DNA of 64,000 bases from assembly GCA_003446015.1 (NCBI GenBank), contig DMBU01000108.1:1-64000 (forward strand). The letters run 5' to 3'. Both the position numbers and the translations under genes were made by a program. Each line of letters starts with the position of its first letter. Positions within the stretch are counted from its first letter, which is position 1. The notes below the pieces were generated by a model. The model did not search any database and had not been told where the DNA came from. It was given only the letters and a program-made list of their open reading frames with translations. Shown piece by piece: positions 9,318 through 16,189 of the stretch. The stretch is from Bacteroidales bacterium (GTDB lineage: Bacteria; Bacteroidota; Bacteroidia; Bacteroidales; UBA12077).

Positions 9318-9372
9318 ATTCTTAGTGTTTTTTGTGTCTTCGTGGCAATTTATTTCTGCCACAAAGGCACCA
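9318..9372. repeat. CACAAAG/CACTAAG-type short tandem repeat upstream of metH
   Basis: The stretch contains 'cttagtg ttttttgtg tcttcgtgg' and, further on, 'gccacaaaggcacc', i.e. 8-9-nt units related to CACAAAG on the minus and plus strands. Similar units recur at 36503, 37407 and 58744. The repeat is open in the metH frame, which creates a false N-terminal extension. Confidence 0.5.
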
Positions 9373-9441
9373 ATTCACAAAATTCCACTAAATAATACTG
9401 GTGAATTATAAATTTACAAAATACTAAGTATCAATGTCAAG

Positions 9442-10629
9442 TTAATTCCTGATATAAGCTAAAAACACATCCAATTTTGGTAAAATTGACTTAATCTTTA
9501 ACAAATTAGATAATTTAATGTTTCCAACCACATAACTATGATCCGGTCCAGAGTATTTTTCTGAGATATTTTCAAACTCAAAATAACTGAAATCAACCAT
9601 GTTTTTATATCTCAAATAAATCTCTATTTCATGATCTGTTTTGTATTTCAATTTCTTAAAATATTTCTGTTTCTTGTATTCATATTTATAATTATGTGAT
9701 CGGGCAGTAATATCGGACAACACAGCCGAACCTGTTGGATAACCTCCCGCCCCTTTCCCAAACATAAACTGCTTGTCGTAAAACTCACCCTGAATTACAA
9801 CCCCGTTATACTCGTCTTCAACATTATAAATATACTTATCCGGACGAACTAAACGTGGGATTACAAACATGGTGAATGATTCATCATCCAGTTTTAAAAC
9901 CTGTGCAACTAATTTCAATTTCAGATTTTTCTCTCGTGCATACTGAATATCGTATTCTTTTAATCTTGATATTCCATAATTAAAAACCAGATCGGGTTGA
10001 ACAAATGTTCCTAATGCATGAGTGGCGATAATTATCAACTTATATAAAGAGTCGAATCCATCCACATCCAAACTTGGGTTGCTTTCTGCAAATCCCAATT
10101 CCTGAGCCTGTTTCAATGCAGTATTATAATCCAATCCTTCGTTAAAGATTTTAGATAAAATGTAATTTGATGATCCGTTCAGAATTCCGGTTACAGATTT
10201 CAGCAAATCGTTATCGTAATACTCTTCAATATTACGGATGATTGGAATACTTCCACAAGCCGAAGCATCATATAATAGAGATGTGTTTGTTTCTTCCTGC
10301 AATTTTATTAACTCATCTAAATGATGAGCTAACATTTTTTTGTTTCCTGAAACAACACTCTTATTATTTAGCAAACAACGTTTGACAATATCGTAAGCTT
10401 CATCTGCATCGTCGATTAATTCAACAACCAGATTAATATCTTTATCATTTATGATATCTTCTTTATTGAATGTAAACTGATCTTCGCTTAATGATCTCTT
10501 TTTATCTTTCTGTTTCACACATATTCTGCTAACACTCGCATCGACTGTTTTGCTGTGTTTAAGAACATGGTAAAGACTTTCGCCAACAACTCCGTAGCCA
10601 AAAAGTCCAATATTTATTTTTTGATTCAT
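9442..10629 (-). CDS. hom: Homoserine dehydrogenase
   Basis: This 395-residue NAD(P)-dependent enzyme reduces aspartate semialdehyde to homoserine, the branch point to methionine and threonine. The Rossmann motif GLFGYGVVGESLY lies at residues 8-20; NGSSNYILSKI, the catalytic/structural QAQELGFAESNPSLDVDG segment and KGAGGYPTGSAV belong to the central catalytic domain. It is monofunctional, not fused to aspartate kinase, and the last 80 residues form an extra domain that is not a clear ACT domain. It lies between metX and metH in the methionine cluster, so its output probably feeds MetX first. A palindromic mobile-looking element (10656-10784) separates it from metX. Confidence 0.95.
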   Translation of the reverse strand: MNQKINIGLFGYGVVGESLYHVLKHSKTVDASVSRICVKQKDKKRSLSEDQFTFNKEDIINDKDINLVVELIDDADEAYDIVKRCLLNNKSVVSGNKKMLAHHLDELIKLQEETNTSLLYDASACGSIPIIRNIEEYYDNDLLKSVTGILNGSSNYILSKIFNEGLDYNTALKQAQELGFAESNPSLDVDGFDSLYKLIIIATHALGTFVQPDLVFNYGISRLKEYDIQYAREKNLKLKLVAQVLKLDDESFTMFVIPRLVRPDKYIYNVEDEYNGVVIQGEFYDKQFMFGKGAGGYPTGSAVLSDITARSHNYKYEYKKQKYFKKLKYKTDHEIEIYLRYKNMVDFSYFEFENISEKYSGPDHSYVVGNIKLSNLLKIKSILPKLDVFLAYIRN

Positions 10630-10655
10630 TTTAATATCTTTTATGATTTTAAAAT

Positions 10656-10784
10656 AGAATGCTGATGAAACTTTGCCGGGCTAAAGCCCTTATTTGGCTT
10701 TCTTTTCTAACCCTGGCCTTAAGGCCAGGGTCAAACTAATTACTACTAACAGGACTTTAGTCCTTATTTAGTGTTCAACATTCT
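10656..10784. mobile_element. MITE-like bipartite palindromic element between hom and metX
   Basis: The element has outer inverted ends AGAATGCTGA (10656-10665) and TCAACATTCT (10775-10784, one mismatch), and inside it GGGCTAAAGCCC (10678-10689), a 20-nt perfect palindrome centred on CTTAAG (10711-10730), and AGGACTTTAGTCCT (10751-10764). It codes for nothing and overlaps the metX stop codon by two bases. A second element of the same plan lies at 29263-29376. It may also act as a transcript end or processing site inside the operon. Confidence 0.5.
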
Positions 10785-11796
10785 AATTTCTTAAAAACTC
10801 GTTAATGATTTTTGTTAATTGTTCTGTTTCAATTAAAAAACCATCATGACCATACAATGAATCAATTTCAATGAATTTAGAATTTGGAATATACTTTTGT
10901 ACTTCCCTGATCTCATCAGGGAAAAACAAAATATCGGATGATATTGCTATCAATAAAGACTTAGCTTGAATACCTGATAATGCCTTTTCTATTCCACCTC
11001 TGTTCCGACCAACATTATGCGTGTCGAAGGATTTGGAAATAGAAATGTATGAATAGGCATTAAATCTTTTAACTAATTTTTCACCCTGATATTGCTGATA
11101 CGAAACCGCTCTGAAATTTTCCAGTTTTTCTTCCGTGTCGTGCTGAGTTTTATTGTAGGTTGCAGCATTTCTATAGCTTAACAAAGCAATAGTCCGTGCT
11201 GCTTTTAAACCTGCTGAGCCAGCTGTTTCGTGATTGTTTTTGAATGTAGGATCGGCATTAATAGCCAACCGCTGCGATTCATTAATAGCAATATTCCAGG
11301 GTGAAGCAAAAGCTCCGCTAACAATAAAAACCAAATTCTCAATCAAAGAAGGATTCATAATACTCCATTCCAATGCCTGAAAGCTGCCAATTGATCCACC
11401 AGTAATCATAAAGATTTTTGAAATGCCCAAATGCTCTCTTAACAGCTCATGTGCATTTACCATATCTCTAATGGTGATTAATGGAAAATCGTGATAATAT
11501 GGTTTTCCGGTTTTCGAATTTACAGATAAAGGTCCCGTGGTACCATAGCAGGAACCTAAAAAATTCGCACATACAATAAAATATTTTGATGTGTCGAATA
11601 GTAATCCATCACCAACCATATTTGGCCACCAGTCAGCAACATCGGAGTTAGCAGTTAATGCATGACAAACCCATATTACATTATCTTTTGCTGCATTTAA
11701 TTCACCAACAGCGTGATAAGCAATTTGAATCTCGTGCAATAATTGCCCGTTTTCAAGTTTGAATTCTTCTTTGTGTTGAAATTGATGTTGTGTCAT
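10783..11796 (-). CDS. metX: Homoserine O-acetyltransferase
   Basis: A 337-residue alpha/beta-hydrolase-fold enzyme that acetylates homoserine from acetyl-CoA, activating it for sulfhydrylation by the adjacent MetY. The nucleophile elbow is TGGSIGSFQALEW (Ser about 134), the acid lies in SSDILFFPDE (about 285) and the histidine in YGHDGFLIE (about 318). The oxyanion region NFLGSCYGTTGP is typical of MetX. The usual elbow is GGSMGG; here the last glycine is Ser (GGSIGS), a mild deviation. The family can use acetyl- or succinyl-CoA; acetyl is assumed from the family and from pairing with a MetY-type enzyme. Confidence 0.95.
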   Translation of the reverse strand: MTQHQFQHKEEFKLENGQLLHEIQIAYHAVGELNAAKDNVIWVCHALTANSDVADWWPNMVGDGLLFDTSKYFIVCANFLGSCYGTTGPLSVNSKTGKPYYHDFPLITIRDMVNAHELLREHLGISKIFMITGGSIGSFQALEWSIMNPSLIENLVFIVSGAFASPWNIAINESQRLAINADPTFKNNHETAGSAGLKAARTIALLSYRNAATYNKTQHDTEEKLENFRAVSYQQYQGEKLVKRFNAYSYISISKSFDTHNVGRNRGGIEKALSGIQAKSLLIAISSDILFFPDEIREVQKYIPNSKFIEIDSLYGHDGFLIETEQLTKIINEFLRN

Positions 11797-11904
11797 AATT
11801 GTTTTTATTAAGCGGATGCCGAAATATAATAGAATTTTTTAATTATTTGGAGGATAATTAACTTCGTACAAACCCTATTTTTGACTCGGCATCCAGCTTA
11901 TAGT

Positions 11905-13230
11905 TTAAGTAGCCAATGGTAACTCATATTCAAAATGGTTTACTTTCTTGCTATTAACTATTTTGAAAGCTTGTTCAAAATCGTCAATAATATCGTCGAT
12001 ATGTTCCAGTCCGACCGAGACTCGCAACAAGCCGGGAGTTACTCCGGCTTTGATTTGCTCGTCGTGGGTCAATTGCTGATGCGTTGTAGCAGCAGGCAAA
12101 ATAATCAGAGTTTTAGCATCGCCAACATTAGCCAAATGGCTAACTAATTTTAAGTTATCGACAAATTTTGTTGCCTTTTCAATTCCTCCTTTGATCTCAA
12201 ATGATAATACTCCTCCAAAACCATGTTTTAAATATTTCAACGCATTTTTGTGATTCAAATCGTTCGGCAATCCTGGATAACTTACTTTTTCCACATTTTT
12301 ATTTTTACTTAGCCAGTCGGCGAGTAAAAGCGCATTATCGACATGTTTTTGAACTCTGAAAGAAAGTGTTTCAAGTCCTTGTAATAATAAAAAGGAATTA
12401 AAAGGACTAATTGCAGGGCCAAAATCACGTAAGCCTTCAACTCTAGCACGAATGATAAAAGCCAATTCACCGAATGATTCAGAATAGATTAATCCGTGAT
12501 AACCTTCGGATGGTTCAGAGAATTGCGTGAATTTACCATTTCCCCAATTATAATTTCCGGCATCCACAATAACACCACCCATGCTGGTTCCATGTCCACC
12601 AATCCATTTGGTGGCCGATTCGACAACTATATTGGCTCCTAAATCAATTGGCTTACAAAGAAAACCACAAGCACCAAAAGTGTTATCAACAATTAAAGGA
12701 ATATCAAATTTTTGAGCCAAATTAGAGATTGATTCAAAATCAGGAACTGAAAATCCCGGATTTCCAATGGTTTCCACATAAATTGCTTTAGTATTTTCGT
12801 CAATAAGAGGTTCTAAATCAGTTGCCTTATCCGATTTTGCAAAACGTACATCAACTCCCAGGTTTCTGAACGAAACTTTGAATTGATTGTATGAACCACC
12901 ATACAAATAAGGTGATGAAACAAAATTATCACCTTGTTTTAAGATATTGTTTAAAGCAACGAACTGTGCTGCATGACCTGAAGCCACAACCAAAGCTGCT
13001 TTACCCCCTTCCAATGCTGCAATACGTTTTTCTAAAACGTCGGTTGTTGGGTTCATCAAACGGGTATAGATATTCCCGAATTCTTTCAATGCAAACAGAT
13101 TTGCGCCATGTTCTGAATTCCTGAAATTATACGATGTAGTTTGATATATCGGGACCGCTCTTGATCCCGTTACAGGATCGGGCTGTTGTCCTGCATGAAT
13201 TTGTAATGTTTCGTATTTTAAATTTTTCAT
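11905..13230 (-). CDS. metY: O-acetylhomoserine sulfhydrylase (aminocarboxypropyltransferase)
   Basis: A 441-residue Cys/Met-metabolism PLP enzyme, the size expected of MetY (about 60 residues longer than MetB/MetC). It makes homocysteine from O-acetylhomoserine and sulfide. Landmarks: ETLQIHAGQQPDPVTGSRAV at the start, YTRLMNPT, SGHAAQ, the PLP-lysine motif ESATKWIGGHG (Lys about 208), and the C-terminal RVSVGLEHIDDIIDDFEQA. It sits between aspartate kinase (18 nt upstream) and metX (108 nt downstream), so direct sulfhydrylation is the probable route to homocysteine; no metB/metC is seen in the window. Confidence 0.96.
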   Translation of the reverse strand: MKNLKYETLQIHAGQQPDPVTGSRAVPIYQTTSYNFRNSEHGANLFALKEFGNIYTRLMNPTTDVLEKRIAALEGGKAALVVASGHAAQFVALNNILKQGDNFVSSPYLYGGSYNQFKVSFRNLGVDVRFAKSDKATDLEPLIDENTKAIYVETIGNPGFSVPDFESISNLAQKFDIPLIVDNTFGACGFLCKPIDLGANIVVESATKWIGGHGTSMGGVIVDAGNYNWGNGKFTQFSEPSEGYHGLIYSESFGELAFIIRARVEGLRDFGPAISPFNSFLLLQGLETLSFRVQKHVDNALLLADWLSKNKNVEKVSYPGLPNDLNHKNALKYLKHGFGGVLSFEIKGGIEKATKFVDNLKLVSHLANVGDAKTLIILPAATTHQQLTHDEQIKAGVTPGLLRVSVGLEHIDDIIDDFEQAFKIVNSKKVNHFEYELPLAT

Positions 13231-13248
13231 TTTCTTATTTATTAATTT

Positions 13249-14649
13249 TTAAACACAAGCATCGCAACAACAATCCTGTTTAACAAAAAACTCTTCATGT
13301 ATTTCTCGAACTGTTTCATTGCGATCGACTTGATTCACTATAAAATAAACAGCAACCGAACTTGCTCCGAAAGAAATTATTTGAATATTAATTCCTTTTC
13401 TTGCTACTGCTGTAAATAAACGACCAGCTACTCCGTATCTGGATGTTAATCCTTCACCTACTGCAGCAATTAGTGAAATATTGCTAATAAATTCAAATTG
13501 ATTAATCCCATGAATATCTTTCAGTAGATTTGCTTTTTTAACTTTTAAAAGATCATCCTGAGAAAGTAAAATATTGATTGTTGTTTGAGAGGTAATTACC
13601 GATTTGATATTTATTCCGGCTTTATCTAATTCAACAGTTGATTTAGCTAAGATTCCAGGTTTAATTCCAACTCCAGAACCATGCAATTTTAATATTCCAA
13701 AATTGTCGCTATAGGATACACTTTTAATTATACCATCACAAACAGTTTCCTTTCCATTAATGATCGTTAAAGGGTGAAGGCCGTTAATTGAATCATTGAT
13801 ATCAAAAATTCGAATTGGAATTTTTTTCTCTACTAAAGGCTCCGGAGTTCTGGGATGCAAAATCTGAGATCCAAAATATGCCAGTTCTGCCGCTTCAGCA
13901 TAAGTTAATGATTCGATATTTACCGCATCAAATACTATTTTTGGATCAGCACTTAAAAAGCCTTTTACATCTTTCCATAAATCCAGCGACTCTGCATTTA
14001 AACATGCTGCTATTGAAGCTGCTGAATAATCGCTTCCTCCTCTACCCAGTAAAGTAGTTTTACCTTCCTTAGAAACTCCGTAAAATCCTGGGATAATATA
14101 TGTCTTACTTGATTCAAAGTTCTTTGGAATTTCATGTTCCGACAATTCAAAATCTACAGTTGCATTTTTAAACTCGCCATCGGTAATTAAGCCAATTTCT
14201 TCAGGGAATGCTTCTACATTCTGAATATCAGCCTGTTTTAAGACAAATGAAAGAACCAGAGAACTTAATCTCTCTCCATAACTCAGAATCTCATCATAAA
14301 TAGAATTTGGAACGTCATTTAAATTCTTAATCTCTAACAGAAATCCTTTCAACATATTTAACCTTTTATCCAATTCCTGTTTAAATTCAAAGATTAGATT
14401 TTCGTTCGAAATATTTTCTACAATAATTGCTAATTTCTGATTGTTAATGTTTTGAATAAAATGATCGATATCCAATTTCCCCTGAGCAGATAATTCTAAT
14501 GATTCAATCAAATAATTAGTCATCCCATAAAATGCAGATACTACAATTACAAGTGGTTTCTCATAATTGCAAATTGCTTTGAACACTTTTTTTATTCCGT
14601 CTTTATCTTTTAAGTTCGAACCACCGAACTTAATAACATTGTAAGCCAT
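13249..14649 (-). CDS. Aspartate kinase (monofunctional)
   Basis: This 466-residue enzyme phosphorylates aspartate, the first step to Met, Thr and Lys. It starts with the kinase signature VIKFGGSNLKD, has the substrate loop LGRGGSDYSAA (about 217-227), and ends in two ACT domains (about 305-375 and 385-450) expected to sense an end product. The final residues, QDCCCDACV, form an unusual Cys-rich tail. It is the first gene of the methionine cluster, 210 nt downstream of a SAM-riboswitch aptamer, so its expression is predicted to fall when S-adenosylmethionine is plentiful. This suggests it is the methionine-dedicated isozyme, with lysine and threonine flux possibly handled by another copy elsewhere. 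Confidence 0.96.
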   Translation of the reverse strand: MAYNVIKFGGSNLKDKDGIKKVFKAICNYEKPLVIVVSAFYGMTNYLIESLELSAQGKLDIDHFIQNINNQKLAIIVENISNENLIFEFKQELDKRLNMLKGFLLEIKNLNDVPNSIYDEILSYGERLSSLVLSFVLKQADIQNVEAFPEEIGLITDGEFKNATVDFELSEHEIPKNFESSKTYIIPGFYGVSKEGKTTLLGRGGSDYSAASIAACLNAESLDLWKDVKGFLSADPKIVFDAVNIESLTYAEAAELAYFGSQILHPRTPEPLVEKKIPIRIFDINDSINGLHPLTIINGKETVCDGIIKSVSYSDNFGILKLHGSGVGIKPGILAKSTVELDKAGINIKSVITSQTTINILLSQDDLLKVKKANLLKDIHGINQFEFISNISLIAAVGEGLTSRYGVAGRLFTAVARKGINIQIISFGASSVAVYFIVNQVDRNETVREIHEEFFVKQDCCCDACV

Positions 14650-14705
14650 CTTTTTAAAATTTTACAAATTAATACACTCCCACTTTGGGCTACGCAAATA
14701 ATATT

Positions 14706-14730
14706 CGGAAAGACATTAATCAACTCTCCG
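14706..14730 (-). terminator. Leader hairpin (possible attenuator) upstream of aspartate kinase
   Basis: On the minus strand CGGAGAG pairs with CTTTCCG (seven pairs, one G-T) around an 11-nt loop. It begins one base after the stop of the leader ORF and is followed by AT-rich sequence rather than a strong T run, so it is a weak intrinsic terminator at best. Its position suggests coupling to leader translation. Confidence 0.35.
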
Positions 14731-14731
14731 A

Positions 14732-14761
14732 CTAGCGCATGCACATAGGCAGCAATGGCAT
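14732..14761 (-). CDS. Candidate leader peptide MPLLPMCMR
   Basis: A nine-codon ORF with an ATG start and TAG stop lies between the SAM riboswitch and the aspartate kinase gene. Three of nine residues are Met and one is Cys, all in a compact MCMR-type end, which is what a Met/Cys-sensing attenuation peptide would look like. A hairpin follows immediately (14706-14730). There is no homology evidence; chance ORFs of this length are common, so the call rests on composition and position only. Confidence 0.35.
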   Translation of the reverse strand: MPLLPMCMR

Positions 14762-14858
14762 TGTAAAATTGTTAAACCAAAAATGGCTTGTAATAACAAA
14801 ACCCAATACGGAACAACTTTTACAAAAAAATTCTTTTTTCATGATTTTTTGCGTTTAG

Positions 14859-14973
14859 TTTATAATTTCCCATCGACTTATGTCGAAATTGGGTTAGGTA
14901 TTGGCACCTTTGAACATTTTGTTCCGGTTGCCAGAGGTTCACAGAGCCTAATCTCTCCCCTCTTCTTTATAAA
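14859..14973 (-). ncRNA. SAM-I-type (S-box) riboswitch
   Basis: Read on the minus strand, the 115-nt leader shows the S-box core: GAGGGGAGAG, then TGTGAACC, CTGGCAACC, AAAGGTGCCAATACC, and a final hairpin TCGAC-ATAA-GTCGA. The outermost P1 helix is TTTATAA (14967-14973) with TTATAAA (14859-14865), seven perfect pairs. This class binds S-adenosylmethionine and turns off methionine genes. It heads the aspartate kinase-metY-metX-hom-metH-metF cluster, starting about 30 nt after the predicted transcription start. Which expression platform it uses is unclear: the sequence just after P1 is A/T-rich without a GC-rich terminator, so translational control or a platform further down is possible. Confidence 0.92.
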
Positions 14974-15011
14974 TCAAACGCCCTTTGGAAAGGATGTTTG
15001 AAATGATGCAA

Positions 15012-15044
15012 CAAAGATAAAGACAAATTTTTGAAATATGCAAA
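15012..15044 (-). promoter_or_regulatory. Promoter of the methionine cluster (TTTG-N21-TATCTTTG)
   Basis: TATCTTTG (15012-15019) and TTTG (15041-15044) on the minus strand fit both Bacteroidota promoter boxes at a 21-nt spacing. The expected start, near 15005, places the SAM riboswitch at the 5' end of the transcript, as required for it to work. Confidence 0.65.
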
Positions 15045-15061
15045 TTTGATTTTTATTCAAC

Positions 15062-15086
15062 AAAAAATCCAGCCAGATGCTGGATT
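15062..15086 (-). terminator. Rho-independent terminator after the DUF4412 gene
   Basis: The minus strand reads AATCCAGC-loop-GCTGGATT followed by a T run (TTTTTTG). It starts 24 nt downstream of the DUF4412 stop and separates that gene from the methionine cluster promoter. Confidence 0.8.
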
Positions 15087-15109
15087 CGAGTTAATATGGC
15101 AAGCTATTT

Positions 15110-15925
15110 TTATTCCTGCTCTTCAAGTCCAATTTCCAATAAACTTACTTTTTGATAATCGGCAGGAGGTATAAATTCAGATGCCTCTACGGATGATTTT
15201 TTAAGATTGGTAACCTCGGAAATAGATTCATAACCACCATTGTAATTAATAGATTTTAAAGGGAATCCTTTTTTTGCAAATTCAATATATTTTTCGTTGT
15301 TCTGATAAAATGCATGTGTTCCAGCCTGACTTGTAAAATCTCCAAAAATGGTATAAAACTTATTTATGTCAAATTCTTCGTGAGGTCTGCTCGACTCAGA
15401 AAGCCATGCTTCTTCTTTTATAGCTTCATTTACAGTTATGGAATATTTATATGCTATGTGCCCTGCTATTCGTTCTTTTTCTCCCGTTTTTTCAATTTTC
15501 AATTCATACTCTTCGGGTTCTTCACCAGCAAATTTTGAAGGATTATCGATGCTTTCCATCATGCCCTGATACATTTTACGAATCATTTCTTTTTGCTCAT
15601 CACGGGCAGTTTTTAATTGCTCCTCCATAGCCAATTGCATGGCATCTTTAATCTCTTTCTTATAATCTGCAACCTTTCCAGTCCAGTACACTTTCTTTAC
15701 CGGACTCATTATGGTAATCATTTCAGTGTTTAAATTAAACATGGTTACCATTTCGGGCTGAACAACTTTCATAATATTGCCTTGAAGGTAAATTGTTTCG
15801 ATCAATGCTGTTTCCACACCTTCGTCGGAATCGTAACTTTGCTGTGTTATAACCCATCCGGCAGTAGCTTGAAGATTAATCAATAATGTAAAAACTAGTA
15901 TATAAAGGATTTTTGCTTTTTTCAT
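15110..15925 (-). CDS. DUF4412-like periplasmic protein
   Basis: A 271-residue exported protein with a classical signal peptide (about 1-22, ending LQATAG). The mature part resembles DUF4412 proteins: a beta-rich start with a repeated metal/iron-free strand pattern (VITQQSYDSDEG, NIMKVVQP, MFNLNTEMITIM, KVYWTG), a charged helical stretch at about 85-125 (AMEEQLKTARDEQKEMIRKM), then a second beta region. Function is unknown; members are often soluble periplasmic or outer-membrane-associated proteins. It is a single-gene unit with its own terminator, between groEL and the methionine cluster. Confidence 0.7.
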   Translation of the reverse strand: MKKAKILYILVFTLLINLQATAGWVITQQSYDSDEGVETALIETIYLQGNIMKVVQPEMVTMFNLNTEMITIMSPVKKVYWTGKVADYKKEIKDAMQLAMEEQLKTARDEQKEMIRKMYQGMMESIDNPSKFAGEEPEEYELKIEKTGEKERIAGHIAYKYSITVNEAIKEEAWLSESSRPHEEFDINKFYTIFGDFTSQAGTHAFYQNNEKYIEFAKKGFPLKSINYNGGYESISEVTNLKKSSVEASEFIPPADYQKVSLLEIGLEEQE

Positions 15926-16093
15926 TTCAATATGGTTTTTCAGATTTTACTTCTAATAACATACCAAAGATTTTAATATTGCATGTTTCAAGATCAAAAG
16001 TAGAAATAAATTTTTAATTTGAAGGTCCTCAGAAGTTTTGTTTTGTTGAATTTGAAAAAAGAACTTTTACTCAGAACTATAAGTTATAAATAG

Positions 16094-16115
16094 ATTCCGG
16101 CTTAAAGGCCGGAAT
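16094..16115. repeat. Short dispersed palindrome (ATTCCGGC...GCCGGAAT)
   Basis: A perfect eight-pair stem encloses a TTAAAG loop. The C-TTAAAG-G centre links it to the palindromes at 10711 and 29320, so it is probably one more member of the same family. It lies just beyond the groEL terminator. Confidence 0.45.
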
Positions 16116-16129
16116 GACAATCTACATTA

Positions 16130-16163
16130 AAAAAGCCCCTTGTGCATGTAGCAACAAAGGGCT
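16130..16163 (-). terminator. Rho-independent terminator after groEL
   Basis: On the minus strand AGCCCTTTGT pairs with ACAAGGGGCT and is followed by TTTTTT. It starts 27 nt past the groEL stop. Confidence 0.85.
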
Positions 16164-16189
16164 GATAATATATAAAGTGATGATTGCTT

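Noticed and set aside
9303..9362. N-terminal extension of MetH to the first in-frame ATG
   Set aside because: The extra codons read through a dispersed CACAAAG-type repeat; the conserved MetH start is a few residues after ATG 9302.
9363..9441. Cobalamin riboswitch in front of metH
   Set aside because: The gap is about 80 nt, AT-rich, and lacks the B12-box; control is more likely from the upstream SAM riboswitch.
14783..15001. Plus-strand 72-codon open frame
   Set aside because: It is antisense to the SAM riboswitch and its promoter; no coding signature.
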